Below are positions 16,553 through 24,196 of a stretch of DNA of 64,000 nucleotides, piece by piece (position 1 is the stretch's first letter; the number at the start of each line of letters is the position of its first letter). A program made the translations under genes and the position numbers. A model generated the notes under the pieces. The model worked only from the letters and a program-made list of their open reading frames with translations, did not search any database and was not told where the DNA came from. The DNA is from UBA1429 sp964482225 (GTDB lineage Bacteria > Chloroflexota > Anaerolineae > UBA1429): NCBI GenBank assembly GCA_964482225.1, contig CAYZWT010000002.1, forward strand, positions 62,001-126,000, given 5' to 3'.

Positions 16553-17365
16553 ATGCGGAACATTACCGTCGCACTGGCCCAGACATCTCCCATACTCAAC
16601 GATGTGGCCCGCAACTTGCAGGCCATGGAGCACGCCGTTGAGCAAGCTTGCCAGCGCAAGCATGTGGATCTGTTGGTCTTTCCCGAGCTGTGTACCACCG
16701 GCTATGATTGCGGCATGCGCTTTGCCGAGTTCGCCCAACTCAAGACGGGCGACGTGGTGGAGCAGGTGGCGGGCTGGGCCTCGGCCTATGGCGTGCACAT
16801 CGTCTTTGGCATGGCCGAACGCCAAAAGGTCGAGAGCGTGATCTATAGCGCCGCCCTGCTCGTGGACCCGGAGGGCAAAGTGGTGGGGGACTATCAAAAG
16901 ATCCACTTGCGGGGCGAGCAGCGCCTGGTCTTTCGCCCCGGCTATCGCTATGTGGTGGCCGAGACCGAGCTGGGGCGCCTGGGCTTCTTGGTGGGCTGGG
17001 ACCTGGCCTTTCCCGAGGCAGCCCGCTCTCTGGCCCTGGAGGGCGCCGAGTTGCTTTGCCTGTGCGGCAGTTGGCAGGCGCCCCACGCCCACGAGTGGCG
17101 CACGTTGATCGCGGCCCGCGCCTATGAGAACGGCGTCTATCTGGCAGCCTGCAACCGCGTGGGCGAGGAGCCCAGCGACACCTTTATCGGCGAGAGCATG
17201 ATCGTGGGGCCACGGGGCGAGGTGGCGGCGCGCCTGGACGCCGACGTCGCTGGGATTGCGGTGGCGACGATTGATCTGGATCGCTCGCGCCAGGTGCAGG
17301 AAGAGACCCAACTCTTGCAGGCGCGCCAACCCCGCAGCTATCGCGGCGTGGTCAAGATGTACTGA
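16553..17365 (+). CDS. Nitrilase-superfamily protein with catalytic cysteine replaced by glycine
   Basis: A 270-residue carbon-nitrogen hydrolase fold protein. In active members a Glu-Lys-Cys triad hydrolyses amides or nitriles. Here Glu45 (LVFPELCTTG) and Lys116 (DYQKIHLRG) are present, but the nucleophile position, normally ICYD or ICWD before the FPE motif, reads VGWDLAFPE, with Gly148 (codon GGC at 16994-16996). The rest of the fold (FGMAERQ, GESMIVGPRGEV) is intact. The protein is therefore probably not a classical amidase; it could be a binding or scaffold pseudoenzyme, or use unknown chemistry. It has its own promoter and an AGGAGG ribosome site, so it looks expressed rather than decaying. 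Confidence 0.85.
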   Translation: MRNITVALAQTSPILNDVARNLQAMEHAVEQACQRKHVDLLVFPELCTTGYDCGMRFAEFAQLKTGDVVEQVAGWASAYGVHIVFGMAERQKVESVIYSAALLVDPEGKVVGDYQKIHLRGEQRLVFRPGYRYVVAETELGRLGFLVGWDLAFPEAARSLALEGAELLCLCGSWQAPHAHEWRTLIAARAYENGVYLAACNRVGEEPSDTFIGESMIVGPRGEVAARLDADVAGIAVATIDLDRSRQVQEETQLLQARQPRSYRGVVKMY

Positions 17366-17390
17366 CCAGCGCAGGGCGGCGCCGCAACAC

Positions 17391-18917
17391 CTACAGGGCC
17401 GCCACCTGCACCACCAGCAGCGCTCCCAGCGCCAGAAACAGCAGCGCCATGCCGAGCTTGGTGGTGGCTGCGTGGCGCACAAAAAGCCGCTGAAAGCTCC
17501 TGGTGTTGACGCCATAGGCAGCCAGCACGAGCACCACCAGCAGCGGCGTCACAAAGAGCACGTTGTAGAGCAGTAGGTAGAGGATGGCCGAGGCCCGCAT
17601 CTCGGGCACGCTGATGACGAACGAGATGGTGGGCAGGTAGACCTGGCCGGTGCAAGCCAGCTCTAGCAGCGAGATGATCACGCCCGAGACAAAGGCCGCG
17701 CCCCAAAAGGCGTTGCGCCCTGCCCGGATGCGCCCATGGATCCGCTTGCGCACCGATTCCGGCAGGTTCAGGCTCATGTCGCTCAGGCGTCCCTGGCGCG
17801 CCAACCGATAGTCGCGCAGGCTCAAGATCGCCAGTACAAAGCAGCTCAGCGCCAGCAGGCTATAGAGCACCATGCCAACGGTGCGCATGGCCTCGACCAG
17901 GGCCAAGAGCCGCATGGCTCCCAGTCCCACGACGAAATAGGTCACGAAAACGCCCAGGGTAAAGGTCAAGCCCACCAGCAGCATCTCGGAGCGCTGGCGG
18001 CGGCTGATGGCCAGATACGAGACAAAGAACAGGATCGTGGCAAAGGCGCAGGGGTTTACGCCATCCAGCAGGCCGGCAGCCACCACGGCGAGCACCCCCA
18101 TCGAGCGAAAACGCCCCAAGATGCTCTGTGCGCCGATCTCGGCATCCAGCTCCTCCCAAAAGGCCGGCGCACCCGTCTCGACATAACGTTCCAGGAGCGC
18201 CCGCAACGCATCGCCCGTAACCTCTTCATATACGAGGGCGTGGCTCCCTACATAGAGCGAGGGCGCTACGAGGCGGCGCGCCTCGGGCAGGCCCAGGTGC
18301 GCGCCCATTGCCTCCACCAGCTCGGCGTCGGCCACTTGGTCGAACTCGTGCACCACCATCTGCGGGTACTCGGCAGCGACTACTTGCAGCATGATGGCGG
18401 CTCGATCGCAGACATCGCAGTAGGGCTTGACGATATAGGCGACATGGATGGCGGGGAGGCCATCGGGCGCCTCCGCCGGGTCGGCTGTACTGGTTGGGGT
18501 AGGGGCGGGCGTGTCGAGGGCCGTGGCTGTGGCGCTTGCGTTGGGCGGCCCCAACAACGCCACCAGGCGCTCGCGCAGCGCCTCCTCCAGCGAGGTCAGG
18601 TCTTCGTCGGCCAGCAGGTCGCCCTCTATCAGCAGCACCGGCAAGGGGTTCTGGTACGACCCGGCGCGGGCCTCGGCCTGCTCCAGCTCGCGCAGCCCCT
18701 CGGGGGTGGCGATATCCACCGTGCGCACCTGCAAGCGCGAACCATAGGCGGCCTGCAGCGGCGGCAGGATCTCGGCCTCAAACTCCTGGCAGCTCCCGCA
18801 GAGGGGTGAGTGAAAGACGGTCAGCTCTACCGGTTCACTCTGGGCGGCCACGGGCAAACCTACCGCGAGGGGCAACAACAATACCACCAAGAGCAGCCCA
18901 CGCGCCAACCTGTGCAC
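17391..18917 (-). CDS. Secreted double-thioredoxin / CcdA-like membrane fusion protein
   Basis: A 508-residue protein with a signal peptide (residues 1-26), a thioredoxin-like domain with CGSC (Cys40, Cys43), a Thr/Pro/Ala-rich linker (about 128-150), a second thioredoxin- or glutaredoxin-like domain with CDVC (Cys167, Cys170), and a CcdA/DsbD-type membrane domain. The latter's paired cysteines are in GVNPCAFA (Cys290) and ELACTGQVYLP (Cys422). This arrangement suggests electron transfer from the cytoplasm through the membrane cysteines to periplasmic thiols. The second domain's C-terminal part lies directly next to the membrane domain. The predicted promoter is at 18963-18991. The exact acceptor is unknown. 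Confidence 0.85.
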   Translation of the reverse strand: MHRLARGLLLVVLLLPLAVGLPVAAQSEPVELTVFHSPLCGSCQEFEAEILPPLQAAYGSRLQVRTVDIATPEGLRELEQAEARAGSYQNPLPVLLIEGDLLADEDLTSLEEALRERLVALLGPPNASATATALDTPAPTPTSTADPAEAPDGLPAIHVAYIVKPYCDVCDRAAIMLQVVAAEYPQMVVHEFDQVADAELVEAMGAHLGLPEARRLVAPSLYVGSHALVYEEVTGDALRALLERYVETGAPAFWEELDAEIGAQSILGRFRSMGVLAVVAAGLLDGVNPCAFATILFFVSYLAISRRQRSEMLLVGLTFTLGVFVTYFVVGLGAMRLLALVEAMRTVGMVLYSLLALSCFVLAILSLRDYRLARQGRLSDMSLNLPESVRKRIHGRIRAGRNAFWGAAFVSGVIISLLELACTGQVYLPTISFVISVPEMRASAILYLLLYNVLFVTPLLVVLVLAAYGVNTRSFQRLFVRHAATTKLGMALLFLALGALLVVQVAAL

Positions 18918-18962
18918 TATCGTCAGGCTCCTTTCAGGGCATCCGAGTCCGCGTCGCAGAGC

Positions 18963-18991
18963 AGTATACCTGGCGCCCAGGGTGAGGCCAA
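18963..18991 (-). promoter_or_regulatory. Predicted promoter of the thioredoxin-CcdA gene
   Basis: On the minus strand, TTGGCC (18986-18991), a 17-bp spacer and TATACT (18963-18968) lie about 45 nt upstream of the ATG. Confidence 0.6.
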
Positions 18992-19005
18992 ATCATCCAG
19001 GGGCA

Positions 19006-19040
19006 CGCAAAAGGCCCCGACAGGCATATGTCGGGGCCTT
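19006..19040 (-). terminator. Rho-independent terminator of the aldolase gene
   Basis: AAGGCCCCGACA (19011-19022) and its complement (19029-19040) form a 12-bp stem with a six-base loop. Read on the minus strand it is followed by TTTT, 18 nt beyond the fba stop codon. Confidence 0.8.
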
Positions 19041-19057
19041 GGCAAGAGCACAGGGGC

Positions 19058-19975
19058 CTATTCCAGATGGCCTAGCTCGGCGGTACGAAAGCTCTTGGGC
19101 GCGCTGGCATAGCCAGAGCCCGTTACCTGGCCGCTGCTGCCAAAGACGCGCATCTTGTGGCGCACCACTTCTTTGACGGCATCGCGCGAGAGCGATAGCC
19201 ACTTGCGCGGGTCCACATTGTCCGGCATATCGGCGTGGGCCTGGATGAGCGCCCGGATAAAGGCCTGGTTCAGCATGGTGGCTACATTGATCTTGCAGAT
19301 GCCATGCTGGATCGCCTCGGCTATGCTCTCGTCCTTGACGCCGGAGGAGCCGTGCAGCACCATGGGGATATTGACCTGGGCGCGAATGGCCTTGACACGT
19401 TCGATATCCAGTTCGGCTTCGGCGGATTGCATGGCGTGCACCGAGCCGATGGCCACTGCCAGGGAGCTGATGCCCGTCTGCTCGACGAACTCGCGCGCCT
19501 GAACCGGATCGGTCATGGCGGCGCGCACGTCGTCCTCGCTCACGTTGTCGCGCGATTGCAGCACCTTGCCCAGCTCGGCTTCCACGGGGATGCCGATCGG
19601 GTTGCAGAGCTCGACGATCTGCTTGGTGATGCGCATGTTCTCCTCATAGGGGAGCTTGGAGCCATCGAACATGAGGGAGGTGAACCCTGCCCGCAGGCAG
19701 ACCACGTTCTGGGCATAGCTGCTGCCGTGGTCCAGGTGCAACACCACCGGCACGTCGGCTTCTTGGGCGGCGGTCTTGACCATGGCCGTGGCGTAGCCCA
19801 GGCCCGCATAGTCAATGGCGCCCTGGCTTACTTGCAGGATCACCGGCGAGCGTTCCTCGACCGCCGCGTCGATGATCCCCTGGATCTGCTCCATGTTGTT
19901 GGCGTTGAATGCGCCAACGCCAAAGTGTCCTTCCAAAGCGGCCTGTAGCATCTCTTTGCTGGTTACGAGGGGCAT
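19058..19975 (-). CDS. fba: Class II fructose-bisphosphate aldolase family protein
   Basis: A 305-residue zinc-dependent aldolase. Asp82 and His83 are in LHLDHGSS (catalytic Asp and metal ligand), further metal ligands are probably Glu134, His180 (AIGSVHAMQ) and His208 (MVLHGSSG), and the phosphate site follows at INVATML. It cleaves fructose 1,6-bisphosphate or a related ketose bisphosphate; tagatose-bisphosphate aldolases look nearly identical, so the substrate is not certain. Length and motifs suggest the shorter IIB-type. The ATG at 19975 has an AGGAG ribosome site. It is monocistronic, with a strong terminator after the stop. Confidence 0.93.
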   Translation of the reverse strand: MPLVTSKEMLQAALEGHFGVGAFNANNMEQIQGIIDAAVEERSPVILQVSQGAIDYAGLGYATAMVKTAAQEADVPVVLHLDHGSSYAQNVVCLRAGFTSLMFDGSKLPYEENMRITKQIVELCNPIGIPVEAELGKVLQSRDNVSEDDVRAAMTDPVQAREFVEQTGISSLAVAIGSVHAMQSAEAELDIERVKAIRAQVNIPMVLHGSSGVKDESIAEAIQHGICKINVATMLNQAFIRALIQAHADMPDNVDPRKWLSLSRDAVKEVVRHKMRVFGSSGQVTGSGYASAPKSFRTAELGHLE

Positions 19976-20104
19976 GTTGCGTGACTCCTTTTCGGCGGCT
20001 AGCGGGCAGGTTCGAGGGCCAAAGGCCACAAAAAAGCAAGGACCGTGCTAGAGAAGATGACTCCTCACGGCACGCCTCGCTGTGTTCGGAGAGAGTAGAA
20101 AGAA

Positions 20105-20132
20105 GGGCGCTTGTCAAGGTGCGCTGTTTGGC
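20105..20132. repeat. 28-bp direct repeat, copy 1
   Basis: GGGCGCTTGTCAAGGTGCGC followed by TGTTTGGC is identical to 20245-20272, exactly 140 bp away. It lies between fba and tRNA-Leu. On the minus strand each copy contains TTGACA. Confidence 0.9.
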
Positions 20133-20144
20133 AGAATCTCGAGC

Positions 20145-20165
20145 GTTGGGCGCACAGCGCCCAAC
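20145..20165. other. Hairpin between the two direct repeats
   Basis: GTTGGGCGC-ACA-GCGCCCAAC is a perfect 9-bp stem with a three-base loop, downstream of tRNA-Leu on the minus strand. It could be a processing or termination signal for the tRNA transcript, although no T-run follows on either strand. Confidence 0.5.
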
Positions 20166-20244
20166 AGAACACGCTGGCCTATCCCACAACGCAAGACACG
20201 TATGGCCAGACCGATGCTCAGCGACTCGCCCGCGGACACGTGCC

Positions 20245-20272
20245 GGGCGCTTGTCAAGGTGCGCTGTTTGGC
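20245..20272. repeat. 28-bp direct repeat, copy 2
   Basis: Identical to 20105-20132. This copy ends 10 bp from the 3' end of the tRNA-Leu gene. The 112 bp between the copies carry no recognised gene. Confidence 0.9.
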
Positions 20273-20281
20273 GTAGTATTG

Positions 20282-20365
20282 TGCCGAAGGTGGGAGTTGA
20301 ACCCACACGGAGCAAATCTCCAATGGTTTTTGAGACCACCGCGTATACCATTCCGCCACTTCGGC
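20282..20365 (-). tRNA. tRNA-Leu (anticodon CAA)
   Basis: The 84-nt minus-strand sequence folds as a class II tRNA. The acceptor stem is GCCGAAG/CTTCGGC with discriminator A, the anticodon stem GTGGT/ACCAT has loop CTCAAAA (anticodon CAA, reading UUG), a long variable arm GGAG-ATTT-GCTCC is present, and the T arm is GTGGG-TTCAACT-CCCAC. The 3' CCA is not encoded. The predicted promoter is 13 nt upstream. Confidence 0.96.
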
Positions 20366-20377
20366 TTGAGCGCGGTC

Positions 20378-20406
20378 AGTATAGGACAACGAGTTCCCTT
20401 CGTCAA
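20378..20406 (-). promoter_or_regulatory. Predicted promoter of tRNA-Leu
   Basis: On the minus strand, TTGACG (20401-20406), a 17-bp spacer and TATACT (20378-20383) are followed about 7 nt later by the predicted transcript start, just ahead of the tRNA. Confidence 0.75.
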
Positions 20407-20409
20407 GTC

Positions 20410-20463
20410 GGAAGCTGATATGCTTCCAGCTCGATTCGCGGGCGCTGCCCGCGCGCTTTTTTT
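20410..20463 (+). terminator. Terminator-like hairpin upstream of the ECF sigma gene (possible attenuator)
   Basis: GGAAGC-TGATAT-GCTTCC (20410-20427) is followed by CGCGGGC-GCT-GCCCGCG (20437-20453) and then CGC and seven T residues (20457-20463), 6 nt before the sigma-factor ATG. This is a textbook plus-strand intrinsic terminator, but no plus-strand gene precedes it, so attenuation of the sigma transcript or an unseen plus-strand RNA is possible. Confidence 0.6.
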
Positions 20464-20469
20464 GCTCTG

Positions 20470-21102
20470 ATGGTAACGATGACTAGAACGTTTGGTGCAG
20501 ACAAATCTCTGGACGAGGAGCGCCTGGTGGCCGCCGCCCAGCGCGGCGATGTCAACGCGTTCAACCAGCTCGTCCTGGCCTATCAGCAGATGGCGTATAA
20601 CGTCGCGTATCGCATTCTGTCGAACCCCGATGCTGCCATGGACGCGACCCAAGACGCCTTTTTGCGCGGCTTTCAGGGCCTGTCGCGTTTTCGCGGCGGC
20701 TCGTTTCGCGCCTGGGTTCTGCGCATCGTCACCAATTGCAGCTATGACCAGCTCCGCTACAAGCAGCGCCGCCCCAGCGCCAGCATAGACGATCTGGTGG
20801 AGGAAGAAGAGCATAGCACCCTGCTGCAATCCGATGACGAAGCGCCGGAGGACTATATCGAGCGGCGCGAGTTGAGCCGCGAGCTCCAGCAGGCGATGGA
20901 TAGCTTGCCCGAGGATCAACGCCTTACCCTGATCCTTAGCGACATCGAGGGCCTCAACTACCAAGAGATCGCCGAGACGACCCTGGTCTCGCTGGGCACC
21001 GTCAAATCGCGGCTCAGCCGCGCGCGCGCCAAGATGCGCGATTGCATTCGAGCGCAGCGGGAACTAGGAGCCACGGGGCGGCGTCTGAGTGATGAGAGTT
21101 AA
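20470..21102 (+). CDS. ECF-type RNA polymerase sigma factor
   Basis: A 210-residue sigma-70 family factor of the extracytoplasmic-function type. Region 2 runs through AFNQLVLAYQQMAYNVAYRI and DATQDAFLRGFQGL (DNA -10 recognition and core binding), an acidic linker follows (VEEEEH, SDDEAPEDY), and region 4 is LPEDQRLTLILSDIEGLNYQ with the HTH core SLGTVKSRLSRAR. The next gene encodes a zinc-finger anti-sigma factor, so the pair probably responds to envelope stress. Two starts are possible (20470 and 20479); neither has a strong ribosome site, and a terminator-like hairpin lies immediately upstream. Confidence 0.92.
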   Translation: MVTMTRTFGADKSLDEERLVAAAQRGDVNAFNQLVLAYQQMAYNVAYRILSNPDAAMDATQDAFLRGFQGLSRFRGGSFRAWVLRIVTNCSYDQLRYKQRRPSASIDDLVEEEEHSTLLQSDDEAPEDYIERRELSRELQQAMDSLPEDQRLTLILSDIEGLNYQEIAETTLVSLGTVKSRLSRARAKMRDCIRAQRELGATGRRLSDES

Positions 21103-21178
21103 GATGCAAGTGAGTCTGCCTGGCCCGGCGCCATGTGTCAGGGGCCGTCGGGCGGGCGGCTGGAAGTAGCAGAGGTCT

Positions 21179-22576
21179 ATGGGCAAGTTGTCCGAGCGTC
21201 GCAACCACAGATTCGCGCAAGCAAACCTCTCGGCTTACCTGGATGGCGAGTTGGACGAGGGGGATGCCGCGCGTGTTCGCGCACACCTGGGGCGCTGTCA
21301 GGAGTGCTGCCGAGAGGTGGCAGCCTTGCAGACGGCCATTCGCGTGCTGAGCGGGCTGCCCCGGGCTCCCTTGCCGTGTTCGTTCGCCCTGGGCGCCGAG
21401 GCGGTCCGGGGGCAGCAGCGCATTCGTCGCCTGGATGCGGGCTTTGCTGCGCTGCGCGCGGCCGGCGCTGCCCTCACCCTGGCGCTGGTGTTGCTTCTCT
21501 CCGGCGAACAATTGCTGGCCCGAGGGGTCATAGGCTTGCCAGCGGGCAGCGCGGCCCCACAGCAGATGCGCATGGACGCTGTAGAGCCCGAACTGGTGCT
21601 GGTAGCGCCCGAGGCCGACCTGCGCAAAGTGATTGTGGAGACAGAGTCTGCCGAGAGCATGGTTGCGATGGCGGCGCCCGAGGTTGCCCGGGCGCCGGAA
21701 AGCCAGGCCGACATGGAGGACGCTCTGCCGGCGGAGATGGCCACGTCGCCTGTTGGAGAGGAGAGTGCGCCGCCTGCCGAGCCCCCTGCCGCTCCTTCCG
21801 AGGATGCGCCGCTCCCCGCCGAGTCGCCCACCGCTGCGCTACGGGAAGAGCGGCCCACCCCCGGCGCAACGCCGACTGCGCCCCAGCCGGAGAGCACCAA
21901 GGCGCCGCCCGCAACGTTGCCCCCTGCTGAAGAGACGCGCCCGGCCCTGGGCGTTGCTGCGGCTACTCCAGCGGCGGGCCTGGAGGGCGCGCCCACCCCA
22001 GAAGCCAACACCGATGCGATGACGCCGGGGGCCGTATCACCCGAGGCAGCGCCGGAACGGGTCTCCCCTCCGGCGCCCGGAGCCGCCGCCGCAACCCAGA
22101 CGCCCACAGCGACCCTTGCGCCCACGCCGACGGAGACTCCTTCGTTCGAGGCGACGCCGACCCATCAAGAGCCCGCGCCCAAGCCGACCCATACGCCAAC
22201 CCCGGAGGCCGTCGCTGCGGAGGAGCCTGTGGTCATGGTAGAGGCCGAGGCGGCGGTCGTTGCCGAGACAGAGCCCCTTGCAGAGGCGCCGGAGGAGCCG
22301 GCCGCAGAGGCGGCGCTGGCGCCAGAGCCGGCCCCCGAGCGAGAGCCATATCCCGAGGAGTTGGCTCTGGCCCTGGAGCTTGGGCTATCAAGGGCCGCCG
22401 AGGACGTTCCGTCAGAGGAGCCAGACCAGGTACGGATGGCTGCGGCGCAGGTGGGTACTGAGGACTCGGTCTCCACTGTGCGCACGGTTCTGAGGCAGAG
22501 CTTGGCCATCCTGGGGGGCATCACGTTGATGGTGTTCGGCGGCCTGCTCTGGGTGGGGTACAAGCGCCGCTTGTAG
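21179..22576 (+). CDS. Zinc-finger anti-sigma factor with long Pro/Thr/Glu-rich region and two membrane segments
   Basis: A 465-residue protein. The N-terminal anti-sigma zinc finger has the HxxxCxxC motif at His36, Cys40 and Cys43 (RAHLGRCQEC). A hydrophobic segment (AGAALTLALVLLLSG, about 100-114) should cross the membrane. About 300 residues rich in Ala, Pro, Thr and Glu follow (low complexity, many TPT and PTPE steps), and a C-terminal segment ILGGITLMVFGGLLWVGY ends in KRRL. The extracytoplasmic region is far longer than in typical anti-sigmas and may span or sense the cell wall. The start has AGAGG upstream; the gene follows the sigma gene by 76 nt. Confidence 0.8.
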   Translation: MGKLSERRNHRFAQANLSAYLDGELDEGDAARVRAHLGRCQECCREVAALQTAIRVLSGLPRAPLPCSFALGAEAVRGQQRIRRLDAGFAALRAAGAALTLALVLLLSGEQLLARGVIGLPAGSAAPQQMRMDAVEPELVLVAPEADLRKVIVETESAESMVAMAAPEVARAPESQADMEDALPAEMATSPVGEESAPPAEPPAAPSEDAPLPAESPTAALREERPTPGATPTAPQPESTKAPPATLPPAEETRPALGVAAATPAAGLEGAPTPEANTDAMTPGAVSPEAAPERVSPPAPGAAAATQTPTATLAPTPTETPSFEATPTHQEPAPKPTHTPTPEAVAAEEPVVMVEAEAAVVAETEPLAEAPEEPAAEAALAPEPAPEREPYPEELALALELGLSRAAEDVPSEEPDQVRMAAAQVGTEDSVSTVRTVLRQSLAILGGITLMVFGGLLWVGYKRRL

Positions 22577-22601
22577 GGAGCGGGCGTGTCGCCCAATCTG
22601 T

Positions 22602-22630
22602 TTGCCGCGGGGCTGGCGCGCGCCTATAAT
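22602..22630 (+). promoter_or_regulatory. Predicted glyA promoter
   Basis: TTGCCG (22602-22607), a 17-bp spacer and a consensus TATAAT (22625-22630). A leader of about 130 nt separates it from the glyA start; no riboswitch was recognised in it. Confidence 0.7.
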
Positions 22631-22765
22631 GTGCCCGCGTCATCGCGATGAAGCGCCGCTCATTGCCGAGGCAACAGACCCACCGGTCCGGGCAGGGCTG
22701 CCTGCCAGGTCCCCTATACCCATCCGTATCGGTACATGCATGGCGGAGCGAGGGAGGAGAGCGAG

Positions 22766-24055
22766 ATGACCCACAGCGATGAGCAAACGACCGGCAGCAA
22801 TGGCTATGACACCCGTTCTATGGCGCGGCTGGCGGCCAGCGACCCCGAGGCGGCTGCGGCGATCATGCGCGAGATCGAGCGCCAGCAAGACACCATCGAG
22901 CTGATTGCCTCTGAGAACTATGTCAGCCAGGCTGTGCTGGATGCCCAGGGTACCATCCTGACCAACAAGTACGCCGAGGGCTATCCGGGGCGGCGCTACT
23001 ATGGCGGCTGCGTGCATGTGGATGAGGTCGAGACCCTGGCCATCGAGCGGGCCAAGCAGCTCTTTGGCGCCGACCACGCCAACGTTCAGCCCCACTCCGG
23101 CTCGCAAGCCAACGCCGCCGCCTACATGGCGCTGCTCGATGGCGGCGATTCGGTGCTGGCCATGAGCCTGCCCCACGGCGGCCACCTGACCCACGGCCAC
23201 CAGCTCAGTTTCTCCGGCATGCAATATCGCTTTGAGCACTATGGCGTTAGCCGCGAGACCGAGTGCATTGACTATGACGCCCTGGCCGCCCAGGCCGCTG
23301 AGCTCAGGCCCAAGATGATCCTGGCGGGGGCCAGCGCCTATCCGCGCATCATTGATTTCGCACGCCTGCGCGAGATCGCCGATGCGATGGGGGCCTATCT
23401 GGTGGTGGATATCGCCCATATCGCCGGGCTGGTGATCGCGGGGCTGCACCCCAGCCCCATCCCCTATGCCGATATCGTGACCACCACCACCCACAAGACC
23501 ATGCGCGGCCCGCGCGGCGGCCTGATCTTGTGCAAGGCCGAGCACGCCAGGGCTGTGGACCGGAGCGTGTTCCCCGGCGTGCAGGGCGGCCCGCTGGAGC
23601 ATATCATCGCCGCCAAGGCGGTGGCCTTTGGCGAGGCGCTACGCCCCGATTTCCACACATACCAGCAAGCCATCGTGGCCAATGCCCGGGCGCTGGCCGC
23701 CGAGCTTCAGGGGGCGGGGCTGCGGCTCACGTCAGGAGGCACCGACAACCATCTGATGATGGTGGATGTGGCAGGCTCGCTGGGCGTCACCGGCAAGGAC
23801 GCCGCCGAGATGTTGGAGGAGGCGGGCATCGCCTGCAATTTCAACCAGATCCCCTTTGACCCGAGGCCGCCCCGCGTTTCCAGCGGCATCCGCCTGGGCA
23901 CGCCGGCCATCACCACGCGAGGCTTTCGTGAGGCCCAGACGCGCCAGGTGGGGCAGTGGATCGTGCGGGTGCTGCAGAACATGGACGATGACAAGGTGCG
24001 CCGCGATGTGCGCCAGGAGACACGGGCGCTCTGCCGGGCGTTCCCCCTGGGCTAG
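22766..24055 (+). CDS. glyA: Serine hydroxymethyltransferase
   Basis: A 429-residue PLP enzyme that transfers the serine hydroxymethyl group to tetrahydrofolate, giving glycine and methylene-THF. The family opening (QDTIELIASENYVSQAVL), the TNKYAEGYPGRRYYGG block and the PLP-lysine motif TTTTHKTMRGPRGG (Lys234) are all intact. The ATG at 22766 has an AGGAGA ribosome site; an upstream in-frame ATG at 22736 is less likely. It is monocistronic between its own promoter and terminator. Threonine-aldolase side activity is possible but does not change the assignment. Confidence 0.97.
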   Translation: MTHSDEQTTGSNGYDTRSMARLAASDPEAAAAIMREIERQQDTIELIASENYVSQAVLDAQGTILTNKYAEGYPGRRYYGGCVHVDEVETLAIERAKQLFGADHANVQPHSGSQANAAAYMALLDGGDSVLAMSLPHGGHLTHGHQLSFSGMQYRFEHYGVSRETECIDYDALAAQAAELRPKMILAGASAYPRIIDFARLREIADAMGAYLVVDIAHIAGLVIAGLHPSPIPYADIVTTTTHKTMRGPRGGLILCKAEHARAVDRSVFPGVQGGPLEHIIAAKAVAFGEALRPDFHTYQQAIVANARALAAELQGAGLRLTSGGTDNHLMMVDVAGSLGVTGKDAAEMLEEAGIACNFNQIPFDPRPPRVSSGIRLGTPAITTRGFREAQTRQVGQWIVRVLQNMDDDKVRRDVRQETRALCRAFPLG

Positions 24056-24080
24056 CCAGGGCGTAGCAGTTCATTCTTAT

Positions 24081-24118
24081 CAAGGCCCCTGCGATAGCTA
24101 TCGTGGGGGCCTTGTTTT
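24081..24118 (+). terminator. Rho-independent terminator of glyA
   Basis: CAAGGCCCC (24081-24089) pairs with GGGGCCTTG (24106-24114) around an inner palindrome CGATAGCTATCG, followed by TTTTG, 26 nt after the glyA stop. Confidence 0.85.
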
Positions 24119-24120
24119 GT

Positions 24121-24150
24121 TTGACGAACCTGTTAGCGCTTGTGTAGAAT
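24121..24150 (+). promoter_or_regulatory. Predicted promoter of the LRR gene
   Basis: TTGACG (24121-24126), an 18-bp spacer and TAGAAT (24145-24150), directly after the glyA terminator and 47 nt before the ATG. Confidence 0.6.
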
Positions 24151-24196
24151 CATCCCGTGGAGGCGCATTCAGGACACTCGAAGGGAGCTCGGTATC

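Noticed and set aside
16994..16996. A second selenocysteine at the nitrilase nucleophile position
   Set aside because: The codon is GGC (Gly), not TGA, so the missing cysteine is a substitution rather than recoding.
20105..20272. The 28-bp repeats as a CRISPR array
   Set aside because: There are only two copies, the spacing of 112 bp is too long, and no cas genes are present.
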